A stretch of DNA of 42,740 nt from an uncultured beta proteobacterium (GCA_903928055.1 CAIYPG010000129.1:1-42740), one strand, 5' to 3'; counted from the first letter of the stretch, positions 1-8,749 are shown. The notes: generated by a model from the letters alone, not told the origin. Numbers and translations are program-made.

Positions 1-117
1 ACGTTGATCACTCCTGCACACCCCGTCGAAAAACCCAACAGGATAGGTGCATTGCGTGGCCCAGTTTTCAGCGTGAATTACCGCCTAAATGGCTCAGCTT
101 TCAACGTGAATCAACAC
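1..117 (-). mobile_element. Terminal end of a probable IS21-family insertion sequence (partial)
   Basis: Read on the minus strand, the sequence from 116 leftward begins TGTTGATTCACG and holds two imperfect direct repeats of about 25 bp (about 92-116 and 59-83), each matching TTCACGYTGAAARCTGRGCCA. Multiple terminal repeats of this kind near a TG end are characteristic of IS21-family elements. Farther inward lies a GGAG-like ribosome site close to the window edge, where an istA-type transposase gene could begin outside the window. The antiporter reading frame next door loses its family similarity exactly at this junction, which supports an insertion. The family assignment is from recalled end structure; no transposase residues are visible. 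Confidence 0.55.
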
Positions 118-324
118 GATGGAAAACATCAGGAACACGACGCCGAACTCCGCCAGATAGTGCGATTGCTCCGACTCCGGGACCCAGCCAAGCGCATGCG
201 GCCCGATCAGGACGCCCGCGATCAGGTAGCCGAACAGCGGCGGCAGGTTGAGGCTGCGAAAAACGACCACCACGCCCACCGCGCTGGCGAGCAGGACCAG
301 CACCAGTTCAAGCGAAGTGGACAT
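94..324 (-). pseudogene. N-terminal remnant of a KefB-like monovalent cation:proton antiporter (CPA2), interrupted
   Basis: The first about 69 residues read as the start of a CPA2 cation/H+ antiporter: a hydrophobic helix, then the motif PPLFGYLIAGVLIGPHALGW and the helix EFGVVFLMFS. Family members are normally 400 or more residues with 10-13 membrane helices. Here the frame changes abruptly after FLMFSI (near position 118), where GLE would be expected, and stops at 94-96 inside the IS-like end. The protein is therefore truncated and almost certainly non-functional as a transporter. The gene is divergent from kdsD. The rest of the gene may lie beyond the element, outside the window. Confidence 0.75.
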
Positions 325-411
325 GTCGGCCCCGCGCCGGAAAACGCCGCGGAAAAAATCCGGGAACTCTTTGAATCATGTGGAGAATCGGGAAAATTGA
401 GGGTTGCGCTC

Positions 412-420
412 TGGTATACT
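412..420 (+). promoter_or_regulatory. Candidate extended -10 promoter for the kdsD-lpt operon
   Basis: TGGTATACT forms an extended -10 element (TGn followed by TATACT) in the gap between the antiporter remnant and kdsD. No good -35 box is visible at normal spacing, which is acceptable for extended -10 promoters. Transcription would begin near 427, shortly before the kdsD start candidates. Confidence 0.4.
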
Positions 421-524
421 GATTCTCACATGAACGGCGCAATCCGGGGAGCGATTTGTCTTCCGAACCGGCGCCCTGCACACTGCGCTTCGAAACCGCG
501 TCGAAATCACTTTCAACACAGTCC

Positions 525-1535
525 ATGCCCGCCCCAAAAACCAAGAAGGCAAACCGACGCACGGGCGGAAAATCATCCGCCCTGGAACTCGCGCGGCAGG
601 TGTTGCGCATCGAGGCCGATGCCGTCGCGGCCCTCATCCCGCGACTGGACCAGAATTTCCTCGACGCCATCACGCTGATCCTGAACTGCCGGGGCCGGGT
701 CGTCGTCTCGGGCATCGGCAAGTCGGGGCATGTGGCGCGCAAGATCGCCTCGACCATGGCCAGCACCGGCACGCCGGCGTTCTTTGTGCACCCTGCTGAG
801 GCCAACCATGGCGACCTGGGCATGATCACCCGCGATGACGTCATGATCGCGCTGTCAAATTCCGGCGAAAGCGCGGAACTGCTGACCATCGTCCCGCTGG
901 TCAAGCGCCAGGGCGCAAAGCTGATCGCCATTACCGGCGAAGCCGGTTCCAGCCTGGCGCGCGAAGCGGACGTGCACCTGGATGCACAGGTCGCACAGGA
1001 AGCCTGCCCGCTGGGCCTCGCACCCACCGCCAGCACCACTGCAGCCATCGCCCTGGGCGATGCCCTTGCCGTGGCCCTCCTCGACGCACGCGGTTTCAGC
1101 GCCGAAGACTTCGCACGCTCCCATCCCGGCGGCACCCTGGGCCGGCGCCTGCTCACCCATGTCAGCGACATGATGCGCAAGGGCGATGAAGTGCCCAGCG
1201 TCACGCGCAATGCGACTTTTTCCGAAGCCATGCTGGAAATGTCCCGCAAGCGCATGGGCATGACCGCCATCGTCGACGTGAAGAGGCATGTACTGGGCAT
1301 CTTCACCGATGGCGACCTGCGCCGCTCGCTGGATCGCCTGGGCGACATCCGCACCGCGAAAATCACCGACATCATGACCCGCGATCCGCGCACCATCACT
1401 GCCGAACGCCTGGCCGTGGAAGCCGTCGAGATCATGGAGCGTCATCGCGTCAACCAGATACTCGTGGTCGATGCGGAAGGAAAGCTGATCGGCGCCCTCA
1501 ACATGCATGACCTGTTCAAGGCCAAGGTCATATGA
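525..1535 (+). CDS. kdsD: Arabinose-5-phosphate isomerase KdsD
   Basis: Converts D-ribulose 5-phosphate to D-arabinose 5-phosphate, the first step of Kdo synthesis for lipopolysaccharide. The 336-residue product has an N-terminal SIS sugar-isomerase domain (about 45-185) with GIGKSGHVARKIAST, ISNSGES and CPLGLAPTASTTA, followed by two CBS domains (about 210-335) with GIFTDGDLRR. Two starts are possible. ATG at 525 gives a length close to E. coli KdsD (328 aa) and aligns well, but has no clear ribosome site. TTG at 456 follows GGGGAG at 446-451 and would add 23 residues that do not look conserved. I prefer ATG 525. The stop overlaps the kdsC start (ATGA), indicating translational coupling. Confidence 0.95.
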   Translation: MPAPKTKKANRRTGGKSSALELARQVLRIEADAVAALIPRLDQNFLDAITLILNCRGRVVVSGIGKSGHVARKIASTMASTGTPAFFVHPAEANHGDLGMITRDDVMIALSNSGESAELLTIVPLVKRQGAKLIAITGEAGSSLAREADVHLDAQVAQEACPLGLAPTASTTAAIALGDALAVALLDARGFSAEDFARSHPGGTLGRRLLTHVSDMMRKGDEVPSVTRNATFSEAMLEMSRKRMGMTAIVDVKRHVLGIFTDGDLRRSLDRLGDIRTAKITDIMTRDPRTITAERLAVEAVEIMERHRVNQILVVDAEGKLIGALNMHDLFKAKVI

Positions 1536-2083
1536 GCACGATCACCAACCCTGTGGCCACTGCAGAAGCCGAGGAGCGCGCCCGTGCCGTGAAGCTCATG
1601 GTTTTCGATGTCGACGGCATCCTCACCGACGGCCGCCTTTACCTCACCGACAGCGGCGAGGAAATGAAGGCCTTCCATACCCTCGACGGCCAGGGCCTGA
1701 AAATGCTGCGTGATTCCGGTGTGGAAATTGCCATCCTCACGGCCCGTCAGTCACGCGTCGTGGCCCGCCGCGCCGCCGAACTGGGAATCACCCACCTGCG
1801 CCAGGGCGCTGCGGACAAGCGCGCAGGCTTCGCGGAGTTGCTCGCCGAATGCAACGTGCAGGCAGGCAATGCCGGCTACATCGGTGACGACCTGGTCGAC
1901 CTGCCAGTGCTGATCCGCAGCGCGTTTTCGGCCAGCGTTCCCGAGGCCCCGGAAGCGGTGCGCAGCCGCGTGCATTACGTCACCCATGCCGCCGGAGGAC
2001 ATGGCGCTGCGCGCGAGGTCTGCGAGTTCATCCTGCGCGCCCAGGGCCGGTTCGAGCAGGCACTGGCCCGCTACCTGGAATGA
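1532..2083 (+). CDS. kdsC: 3-deoxy-D-manno-octulosonate 8-phosphate phosphatase KdsC
   Basis: A HAD-superfamily phosphatase that releases phosphate from Kdo-8-phosphate to give Kdo in the cytoplasm. The 183 residues show all four HAD motifs: DVDGILTDG with the catalytic aspartates Asp26 and Asp28, ILTARQS (Thr70), Lys96 in ADKRAGF, and GDDLVDLPVL (Asp119/Asp120). The length is typical of the capless KdsC tetramer subunit. It overlaps kdsD by 4 bp and is followed 19 bp later by lptC, the usual Kdo-LPS export arrangement in beta- and gammaproteobacteria. Confidence 0.96.
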   Translation: MSTITNPVATAEAEERARAVKLMVFDVDGILTDGRLYLTDSGEEMKAFHTLDGQGLKMLRDSGVEIAILTARQSRVVARRAAELGITHLRQGAADKRAGFAELLAECNVQAGNAGYIGDDLVDLPVLIRSAFSASVPEAPEAVRSRVHYVTHAAGGHGAAREVCEFILRAQGRFEQALARYLE

Positions 2084-2102
2084 TCGGCACCAGGGGACAG
2101 GC

Positions 2103-2681
2103 GTGAGAATCCGGATCAACAACCTCCTGCCGCTGGTGATGGTACTCATCCTGGCCATGCTGACGCTGTGGCTGCGGCAGGCCGCCGAGAACGCATCCGA
2201 GGATGATGCCCGCGCCGGCAAAAACGAGCCTGACGCCGTGGTCGACAACCTGACCATCACGCGCCTTGGTGAAACCGGCTCGGCGCAATACGCCATGTCA
2301 GCAAAACGCATGCTGCATTTTCCGGCCGATGACTCCACCGTCCTTGAAACACCGCGTTTCGAGAAGCGAAGTCCCGACGGTGTTACCCTCACGGTGACCG
2401 CCAATCGCGGCACGGTCGTAGACAAGACGCAGGAAGCCTTTTTCAACGGTGATGTACTGCTCAGCCGCTCCGTTCCGGACGGAAAACCCGACCTCCAGGC
2501 GCGCACCGAATTCCTGCATGTGATGGCATCAAAGGATCTGGTGCGCACCAACCGCCACGTGACGATCACGCAGGGCACGACGACATTGTCCGGCGTGGGC
2601 ATGGAACTCAACAAGCTGACGCAACAGATCAGCCTGCAATCGCAAGTAAAAGGACATTACGATGCCGTACGACGCAAGTAG
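2103..2681 (+). CDS. lptC: LPS export system protein LptC
   Basis: LptC is a bitopic inner-membrane protein that receives LPS from the LptB2FG extractor and passes it to LptA. The product (192 aa from GTG 2103) has one N-terminal membrane helix (about residues 7-24, LLPLVMVLILAMLTLWL) followed by a periplasmic beta-jellyroll region. The GTG start is supported by AGGGGA just upstream (about 2091-2096) and because the helix then sits at the N-terminus; longer in-frame reading upstream overlaps kdsC and is not conserved. It overlaps lptA by 20 bp. Confidence 0.92.
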   Translation: MRIRINNLLPLVMVLILAMLTLWLRQAAENASEDDARAGKNEPDAVVDNLTITRLGETGSAQYAMSAKRMLHFPADDSTVLETPRFEKRSPDGVTLTVTANRGTVVDKTQEAFFNGDVLLSRSVPDGKPDLQARTEFLHVMASKDLVRTNRHVTITQGTTTLSGVGMELNKLTQQISLQSQVKGHYDAVRRK

Positions 2682-3279
2682 CAGTGCCGCCCGCCGCGTG
2701 ATGGCTTTCGGCACGGCAATGGTGGCCACGCTGGCGATGCTGACCTGGGCTGCCCCTGCTGCCGCGGAAAAGGCCGATCGCGACAAGCCCGTCAACATCG
2801 AATCTGACCGCATGAATGCCGATGACGCGAAGAAGACCGCCACCTTTGAAGGCAAGGTGGTCCTGACCCAGGGTACGCTGGCCATTCGCGCCGAACGCAT
2901 CATCGTGCGCCAGGACAATGACGGCTTCCAGTACGGTACCGCAACCGGCGCGCTCGCCACGTTCCGGCAGAAACGCGATGGTGCTAACGAATACATTGAC
3001 GCCGAAGCCGAGCGCATCGAATACGATGCCAGGGCTGACCGCGTGGAATTCTTCAATCGCGCGCGCCTGCGGCGCACTGGCGGCGATGACGTCTGCGGCA
3101 ATTACATTTCCTATGACGCCCGCACGGAATTCTTCAGCGTCAATTCCGGAAAATCGGCAGTCGCGGCAAACGCGAGCGCACAAAGCGGCAACCGGGTGCG
3201 CGCCGTCCTGATGCCCAAGGGGACAGCGGCTCCAGCCGGCAGCGCGTCCGCAGGAACGGGGACACCATGCCCGGGTTGA
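2662..3279 (+). CDS. lptA: Periplasmic LPS transport protein LptA
   Basis: Forms the periplasmic bridge carrying LPS between LptC and the outer-membrane LptD. The 205 residues start with a signal peptide (cleavage near APAAAEKAD, about residue 33), followed by an OstA-like domain with [29 protein letters not shown] and an [12 protein letters not shown] segment. The C-terminal tail after about residue 180 is Ala/Gly-rich and probably flexible. AAAGGA precedes the ATG. Its position between lptC and lptB is the canonical one. Confidence 0.95.
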   Translation: MPYDASSSAARRVMAFGTAMVATLAMLTWAAPAAAEKADRDKPVNIESDRMNADDAKKTATFEGKVVLTQGTLAIRAERIIVRQDNDGFQYGTATGALATFRQKRDGANEYIDAEAERIEYDARADRVEFFNRARLRRTGGDDVCGNYISYDARTEFFSVNSGKSAVAANASAQSGNRVRAVLMPKGTAAPAGSASAGTGTPCPG

Positions 3280-3316
3280 TTCTGTTCCACCCCCGCCGGC
3301 GCATTCTCGCAATCCG

Positions 3317-4039
3317 ATGAGCAAACTGATCGCCTCCAGCCTCAAGAAGCGCTTCAAGTCCCGCGTTGTCGTCGAAGATGTTTCCATCGAGGTGTCCAGC
3401 GGCGAGGTCGTCGGCCTGCTCGGCCCGAACGGCGCCGGCAAGACCACCTGTTTTTACATGATCGTTGGGCTGGTGGCGCTCGACGGTGGCCGGATCGTGC
3501 TCGACGACCACGACATCAGCCACATGCCCATGCACCAGCGCGCCCGCCGCGGCCTGTCCTACCTGCCGCAGGAGGCCTCGATCTTCCGCCGCCTCACGGT
3601 CGAGGAAAACATCCGTGCCATCCTCGAACTCGGCTCCCGTGACGAGGAGGAAATCAGCGGGCGGCTGCAGTCCCTGCTCGACGACCTCAACATCAACCAC
3701 CTGCGCAAGTCCCAGGCAATGGCCCTGTCCGGCGGCGAACGGCGCCGCGTGGAAATCGCCCGCGCCCTCGCAACCAGTCCCGAATTCATCCTGCTCGACG
3801 AGCCGTTCGCCGGCGTGGATCCGATCGCCGTGCTGGACATCCAGAAAATCATCCGTTTCCTCAAGGAACGCTCGATCGGCGTGCTGATCACGGACCATAA
3901 CGTGCGGGAAACACTGGGCATTTGCGACCGCGCCTACATCATCAATGAAGGTTCGGTGCTTGCGTCTGGCATGCCGGACGAAATTGTCTATAATGAAAAC
4001 GTCAGACGCGTCTATCTCGGCGAAAACTTCCGCCTCTAG
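3317..4039 (+). CDS. lptB: LPS export ABC transporter ATP-binding protein LptB
   Basis: The cytoplasmic ATPase that powers LPS extraction with LptF and LptG. In 240 residues it shows Walker [10 protein letters not shown] (36-44), a Q-loop in [12 protein letters not shown], the ABC signature [15 protein letters not shown], Walker [14 protein letters not shown] and the switch histidine in ITDHNVRE. The C-terminal [17 protein letters not shown] is typical of LptB. It closes the lptCAB trio; lptF and lptG are not in the window. rpoN follows after 41 bp. Confidence 0.97.
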   Translation: MSKLIASSLKKRFKSRVVVEDVSIEVSSGEVVGLLGPNGAGKTTCFYMIVGLVALDGGRIVLDDHDISHMPMHQRARRGLSYLPQEASIFRRLTVEENIRAILELGSRDEEEISGRLQSLLDDLNINHLRKSQAMALSGGERRRVEIARALATSPEFILLDEPFAGVDPIAVLDIQKIIRFLKERSIGVLITDHNVRETLGICDRAYIINEGSVLASGMPDEIVYNENVRRVYLGENFRL

Positions 4040-4080
4040 CAACTTTCAGGAAGTTCGGGCCCCTTGATTTCCTTTCCCGC

Positions 4081-5523
4081 ATGAAACAGACCCTGCAACT
4101 CAAACTGTCGCAGCACCTTACGCTGACGCCACAGTTGCAGCAGTCCATCCGTCTGTTGCAGTTGTCCACCACGGAACTCAACCAGGAGCTGGAACAGTTC
4201 CTGGCCGACAACCCCCTGCTGGAGCGCGAAGACAGCGCGCCGGAACCGACTGCGGTATTGTTGCGCCCGGACGGCTCGGCTGCTCCGCCCGAGCAATCCG
4301 CAGCCTCCACCGACGAGGCCCGCCCGGACGAAGGCCAGACCGAACGCACCGCCACCGACCTGGACTGGTTCAGCGACACCGGCCGCTCCTCGGGCACGCG
4401 CGACGACGGCGAAGACGATGATTTCCCCCAGGTTGCCGCGGTTTCACCCACGCTGCGCGAGCACCTGCTGTCGCAGTTGCGCCTGCTCAACCTCTCCGAC
4501 CGTGACCGCGACCTGGTGTCCCTGCTCGTCGAAGCGCTCGATGAGGACGGCTATCTCACCCAGCCTCTGGAAGAACTGGCCGAACTGCTGCCGGCGGAAC
4601 TCGACGTCGAGCCGGAAGAACTGAGCATTGCGTTGAAGCACCTGCAGCACCTGGAGCCCACCGGCGTCGGCGCACGCACGCCGGCCGAATGCCTGGAACT
4701 GCAACTGGCCTCGCTGCCGGAGGACACACCGGCACGCACCGTCGCCCTCGCAATCGTGCGCCAGCACCTGTCACTGCTGGCCACGCGCGATTTCGTCCGC
4801 CTGAAACGCCTGCTCTCCTGCAATGATGACGAGCTGCGCCTGGCGCAGCGCCTGGTGCAGACGCTCAATCCATGGCCCGGGTCCGCATATACCCAGGCCG
4901 AAACCCGCTACATCGTGCCCGACGTCGTCGTGCGCAAGATCAAGAATGTATGGGTCGCCGCCTTGAACCCGGATGCGGTCCCCAAGCTCAGCATCAACCG
5001 CATGTATGCCGACATCCTGCAGAACAATCGCGGTGCGGGCGGCCAGATGTCCTCGCAGTTGCAGGAGGCGCGCTGGCTGATCAAGAACGTCCAGCAGCGT
5101 TTCGAGACCATCCTGCGCGTGTCCCAGGCCATCGTCGACCGGCAGCGGCATTTCTTCGAGCATGGCGAAGTGGCAATGCGCCCGCTGGTGCTGCGCGAAA
5201 TCGCCGACACGCTCGGTCTGCATGAGTCGACGATTTCGCGCGTGACAACACAGAAGTTCATGCTCACGCCGCGCGGCATTTTCGAGCTGAAGTATTTCTT
5301 CGGCAGCCACGTTTCCACGGACACCGGCGGTGCCTGTTCCGCCACCGCGATCCGCGCGCTGATCAAGCAATTGATTTCCGCCGAGGACACCAAGCGCCCG
5401 CTGTCGGACAGCAAGATCGCCGAAATCCTCGGCCAGCAGGGCATCGTCGTGGCCCGCCGCACCATCGCAAAATACCGTGAATCCCTGCACCTTCCGCCGG
5501 TCAACCTGCGCAAAACGCTCTGA
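4081..5523 (+). CDS. rpoN: RNA polymerase sigma-54 factor RpoN
   Basis: Sigma-54 directs RNA polymerase to -24/-12 promoters and needs enhancer-binding activators. The 480 residues contain the Gln/Leu-rich region I (about 1-50, TPQLQQSIRLLQLS), an acidic linker (about 55-120), the core-binding domain, the helix-turn-helix LHESTISRVTTQKFM, and the C-terminal RpoN box VARRTIAKYRESLHLPP. Length and order match the family. The lptB-rpoN-hpf-ptsN order is conserved in many proteobacteria and links sigma-54 to nitrogen-PTS control. Confidence 0.97.
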   Translation: MKQTLQLKLSQHLTLTPQLQQSIRLLQLSTTELNQELEQFLADNPLLEREDSAPEPTAVLLRPDGSAAPPEQSAASTDEARPDEGQTERTATDLDWFSDTGRSSGTRDDGEDDDFPQVAAVSPTLREHLLSQLRLLNLSDRDRDLVSLLVEALDEDGYLTQPLEELAELLPAELDVEPEELSIALKHLQHLEPTGVGARTPAECLELQLASLPEDTPARTVALAIVRQHLSLLATRDFVRLKRLLSCNDDELRLAQRLVQTLNPWPGSAYTQAETRYIVPDVVVRKIKNVWVAALNPDAVPKLSINRMYADILQNNRGAGGQMSSQLQEARWLIKNVQQRFETILRVSQAIVDRQRHFFEHGEVAMRPLVLREIADTLGLHESTISRVTTQKFMLTPRGIFELKYFFGSHVSTDTGGACSATAIRALIKQLISAEDTKRPLSDSKIAEILGQQGIVVARRTIAKYRESLHLPPVNLRKTL

Positions 5524-5583
5524 CCGGGCGCATCCTCATACCAGCCTCACCTGCAAGAGCCCCATAACAACCAGGAGATGATG

Positions 5584-5910
5584 ATGAATCTGACCGTCAG
5601 CGGCCATCATGTTGCAGTCACGCCCGCGATTCGCACCTATGTCGAAGGCAAGCTCTCCAGGGTCACCCGGCATTTCGATCATGTCATCGACGTCAGTGTC
5701 ATCCTTTCGGTGGAAAAGCTGCGACAGAAGGCCGAGGTCACCGTGCACGTGCCCGGCAAGGACATCCACGTGCAAAGCGACGATGCAGACATGTATGCCG
5801 CCGTGGACACGCTGATCGACAAACTGGACCGCAGCATCCTCAAATACAAGGCCTCGATCCAGGCACATCCGCATGACTCCCTCAAGCACCGCCAGGAGGA
5901 AGAAGAGTAG
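5584..5910 (+). CDS. hpf: Ribosome hibernation-promoting factor (short HPF/YfiA type)
   Basis: Binds the 30S decoding region and helps form inactive ribosomes in stationary phase. The product begins MNLTVSGHHVAVTPAIRTYV and has the S30AE beta-alpha-beta-beta-beta-alpha fold, ending in an acidic tail, HRQEEEE. Three consecutive ATGs occur at 5578, 5581 and 5584. The third is preferred because AGGAG (5573-5577) is then 6 nt away and the protein starts with the family-typical MNLT. It is the short form (108 aa) without the dimerisation domain of long HPF. Confidence 0.93.
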   Translation: MNLTVSGHHVAVTPAIRTYVEGKLSRVTRHFDHVIDVSVILSVEKLRQKAEVTVHVPGKDIHVQSDDADMYAAVDTLIDKLDRSILKYKASIQAHPHDSLKHRQEEEE

Positions 5911-6038
5911 CCGGCAAATCAAGGGCGGTGCAGCCTGCCTGTCCGCCCCCGGCAACCTTCATTCCATTGGCATTCCTGACCGGTTTTCGCCCCAAACCGG
6001 GCGCTTCGGCGTACCCTGTACCTGCTGGCGGATTGGGG

Positions 6039-6044
6039 TAAAAT
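6039..6044 (+). promoter_or_regulatory. Candidate -10 box upstream of ptsN
   Basis: TAAAAT lies within GGGGTAAAATGCGCGCC, 68 bp before the ptsN start, in the 201-bp gap after hpf. The -35 region is not convincing. This suggests ptsN-hprK may have its own promoter besides read-through from rpoN-hpf. Confidence 0.3.
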
Positions 6045-6111
6045 GCGCGCCTCTCACCCGCCCCGGGATTAATCCGGTACCGCGCCAAAGCGGGCGGATC
6101 GCACCCAGCCC

Positions 6112-6597
6112 ATGAACCTCATCGCCAAGCTCCTCCCCCCCTCCAATATCATTCTTGACCTCGAAGTCACGAGCAAGAAGCGCATATTCGAGCAGGCCGG
6201 ACTGTTGTTCGAGAACAACCAGGCCATTGCCCGCAGCCTCGTCTTTGACAGCCTGTTTGCGCGTGAAAAACTGGGTTCCACCGGCCTCGGACAGGGCGTG
6301 GCGATTCCGCACGGCCGCATCAAGGGACTCAAATCGGCAGTGGGCGCATTCATCCGCGTCGCCAGCCCGGTGCCCTTCGACGCTCCCGACGGCAAGCCGG
6401 TGAGCATGGCCTTCGTGCTGCTGGTGCCGGAACAGGCCACCGAGCAGCACCTGCAGATCCTCTCCGAACTCGCACAGATGTTCAGTGACCGCGAACTGCG
6501 CGACCAGCTCGCCGGCGACGGCGACGTGGCCTCGCTCCACCAGCACATCACCGCATGGCAGCCGCATGTTCCAGATCAGCGTCACGCGGCTGCATGA
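6112..6597 (+). CDS. ptsN: PTS IIA-like nitrogen-regulatory protein PtsN (EIIA-Ntr)
   Basis: Phosphorylatable regulator of the nitrogen PTS, receiving phosphate from NPr/HPr; in other bacteria it modulates potassium transport and sigma-54-linked processes. The 161 residues contain the active-site histidine His67 in VAIPHGRIKG and the typical LVPEQATEQHLQILSELAQMF segment of the PTS EIIA type-2 domain. The 3' end overlaps hprK by 32 bp. Neither ptsH nor ptsI is present in this window. Confidence 0.95.
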   Translation: MNLIAKLLPPSNIILDLEVTSKKRIFEQAGLLFENNQAIARSLVFDSLFAREKLGSTGLGQGVAIPHGRIKGLKSAVGAFIRVASPVPFDAPDGKPVSMAFVLLVPEQATEQHLQILSELAQMFSDRELRDQLAGDGDVASLHQHITAWQPHVPDQRHAAA

Positions 6598-7504
6598 AGA
6601 CAATCGCGCCAAGCTTGGCCTGGCCTGGGTAGGCGGCCAGCGCGGCGGCGGCACGCTGGTCAGCCGTGACGTCGCCGATGCGCCGGCACTCGTCGGCCAC
6701 CTCAACCTGATCCATCCCAACCGCATCCAGGTGCTCGGCACCGTGGAAGCGCAGCACCTCGCCGCATTCGATGACAGCGCGCTGCGCCAGATGCTGGACA
6801 CCCTGTTTGCGAACCGCCCCGCGGCCGTGGTGCATGCCGATGGCGTGCGCGCCGACTGGCGCATGCTGGCCGCAGCCGAAGCCGCCGGCATCGCAGTATT
6901 CTCCTCGTCGGAGTCCAGCGCCACCCTCATCGACCAGTTGCGCCATTACCTGGCCAAGGTGCTCGCCGACAAGGTGACGCTGCATGGCGTGTGCATGGAT
7001 GTGCTCGGCATCGGCGTGCTGATTACCGGCGATTCCGGCGTAGGCAAGAGCGAGCTGGGCCTGGAGCTCATCAGCCGCGGCCATGGCCTGGTGGCCGACG
7101 ATGCGGTGGAGATCTCGCGCATTGCCACCACCACGCTCGAATGCCGCTGCCCGCCGCTCTTGAAGGACTACCTCGAGGTGCGCGGCCTGGGTGTGCTCAA
7201 CATCCGCACCATCTTCGGCGAAACCGCAGTACGCCCGAAGATGAAGCTGCGCCTGATCGTGCACCTGAACAACCCCGCCGGCAGCGGCTCGGCCGTGGTC
7301 GAACGCCTGCCCCTGCACGACCTGTCGGAAAACATCCTTGACGTAACCATCCGCAAGGTCGTGATCCCGGTGACTGCCGGGCGCAACCTCGCCGTGTTGC
7401 TGGAAGCCGCGGTGCGCAGCCATGTGCTGCAGTTGCGCGGCATCAACACCACCGCCGAATTCATCGAGCGCCAGCAGGCCGAGATCAAGAAGCAATCGAA
7501 CTGA
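6566..7504 (+). CDS. hprK: HPr kinase/phosphorylase HprK
   Basis: Bifunctional enzyme that phosphorylates and dephosphorylates HPr on a regulatory serine. The 312 residues have an N-terminal Mur-ligase-like domain (about 1-130) and a C-terminal kinase domain with His140 in LHGVCMDVLGIGVLITG, Walker A GDSGVGKS (155-162) and the family signature LEVRGLGVLNIRTIFG (about 203-218). ATG 6566 is chosen because MFQISV matches family N-termini and earlier in-frame codons lie deep within ptsN in unconserved sequence. The substrate HPr must be encoded elsewhere. Confidence 0.96.
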   Translation: MFQISVTRLHEDNRAKLGLAWVGGQRGGGTLVSRDVADAPALVGHLNLIHPNRIQVLGTVEAQHLAAFDDSALRQMLDTLFANRPAAVVHADGVRADWRMLAAAEAAGIAVFSSSESSATLIDQLRHYLAKVLADKVTLHGVCMDVLGIGVLITGDSGVGKSELGLELISRGHGLVADDAVEISRIATTTLECRCPPLLKDYLEVRGLGVLNIRTIFGETAVRPKMKLRLIVHLNNPAGSGSAVVERLPLHDLSENILDVTIRKVVIPVTAGRNLAVLLEAAVRSHVLQLRGINTTAEFIERQQAEIKKQSN

Positions 7505-7536
7505 AAATCCAACCGTTCCAACCACAGGGGTATGCC

Positions 7537-7851
7537 ATGAAACAATTCATCGTTGCGCTGTCGGTACTTTCCATGGGAATGCTGTTCACCGCCACCGCCG
7601 GAGCGCAGGAAAAAAAGGAACTGACCGCCCAGCAGAAGAAGATGGGCGAGTGCAGCACCAGGGCCAAGGGCCTCAAGGGCGATGAATACAAGAAGGTCCG
7701 CGACGAATGCCTCAAGGGCGGCAGCGCCGACAAGGCTGAGAAGAAGTCGCTCACCCCGCAGCAGCAGAAAATGGCGGACTGCAATGCCAAGGCCAAGGGC
7801 CTCAAGGGCGATGAGTTCAAGAAGACGCGCGACACCTGCCTGAAGGGATAG
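7537..7851 (+). CDS. PsiF-repeat family small secreted protein
   Basis: A 104-residue protein with a signal peptide (cleavage near ATAGAQ, about residue 23) and two tandem PsiF repeats of about 33 residues (about 28-60 and 70-104). Each repeat has the pattern L-T-x-Q-Q-x-K-M-x-x-C, then AKGLKGDE and a final CLKG, so each has two cysteines that may pair in the periplasm. E. coli psiF is phosphate-starvation induced; biochemical function is unknown. AGGGG lies about 9 nt upstream of the ATG. It interrupts the otherwise usual hprK-rapZ adjacency. Confidence 0.85.
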   Translation: MKQFIVALSVLSMGMLFTATAGAQEKKELTAQQKKMGECSTRAKGLKGDEYKKVRDECLKGGSADKAEKKSLTPQQQKMADCNAKAKGLKGDEFKKTRDTCLKG

Positions 7852-7900
7852 GCAGGACAGAACCAGTCCTCGCCAACCCAGTCAGACCAAGCCTATCGCA

Positions 7901-8749
7901 ATGCAAGTCGTTCTGGTCAGCGGGCTGTCCGGCTCCGGGAAGAGCGTCGCCCTCAAGGTGCTTGAGGACAACGGCTACTTCTGCGTCGACAACCTGCCTG
8001 TGAAGCTGTTCGCCGAAACGGTGGAACTGCTGCGTGCGGCCGGCAACGAGCGCATCGCGATCAGCATCGATGCGCGCGGCGGCGAGAGCGTCGGCCTGCT
8101 GCCGCAACGCCTCGAAAAACTGAAACTGGATGGCGTGGATGCACGACTGCTGTTCCTCGACGCCACAAACGACACCCTGATCCGGCGTTTCGCGGAAACG
8201 CGCCGCCGCCATCCGCTCGCCGCCGGCCAGGCCACGCTGGAGGAGGCCATTGCACGTGAACGCCACCTGCTCTCTCCGGTGGCGGAGGCCGGGCACCGCA
8301 TCGACACCAGCGGCGTCCAGCCCAATGCGCTGCGCAACTGGATCAAGGACCTGCTGCACATCGAACGCGGCGAAACCTCGCTGCTGTTCGAATCCTTCGG
8401 CTACAAGCAGGGCCTGCCGCTGGATGCCGATTTTGTCTTCGACGTGCGCTGCCTGCCCAATCCCTTCTACGATCCGCAACTGCGTCCGCTCACCGGGCGG
8501 GACGCGCCGGTCATCGCCTTTCTCGAAAAGGAGCCCAGCGCCGCGCGCATGCTGGCCGACATCCGCACCTTCATCGAGAACTGGCTGCCGGCCTTCCGCC
8601 GCGACAATCGCGCCTATGTGACCGTCGCGATCGGCTGTACCGGCGGACAGCATCGTTCCGTATATCTTTCGGAATGCCTGGCGGCGCATTTCCGTGCACA
8701 GCCCGGCGCCGGGCCGGTGCTGGTGCGACATCGCCAGCTCGGTGATTGA
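7901..8749 (+). CDS. rapZ: RNase adapter protein RapZ
   Basis: Nucleotide-binding protein that in enterobacteria guides RNase E to small RNAs controlling glucosamine-6-phosphate synthase. The 282 residues have Walker A GLSGSGKS (8-15), FCVDNLPVKL, the FVFDVRCLPNPFY segment and the conserved C-terminal signature AIGCTGGQHRSVYLSECLA. Full length. Downstream are an inverted repeat and ubiX rather than PTS genes. Its regulatory target in this organism cannot be told from the sequence. Confidence 0.95.
   Translation: MQVVLVSGLSGSGKSVALKVLEDNGYFCVDNLPVKLFAETVELLRAAGNERIAISIDARGGESVGLLPQRLEKLKLDGVDARLLFLDATNDTLIRRFAETRRRHPLAAGQATLEEAIARERHLLSPVAEAGHRIDTSGVQPNALRNWIKDLLHIERGETSLLFESFGYKQGLPLDADFVFDVRCLPNPFYDPQLRPLTGRDAPVIAFLEKEPSAARMLADIRTFIENWLPAFRRDNRAYVTVAIGCTGGQHRSVYLSECLAAHFRAQPGAGPVLVRHRQLGD

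Noticed and set aside
456..524. TTG start for kdsD at 456
   Set aside because: A ribosome-like GGGGAG precedes it, but the 23 added residues are unconserved; kept as an alternative in the kdsD entry.
5911..6111. A sigma-54 (-24/-12) promoter before ptsN
   Set aside because: No TGGCAC-N5-TTGC match was seen; only a sigma-70-like -10 box.
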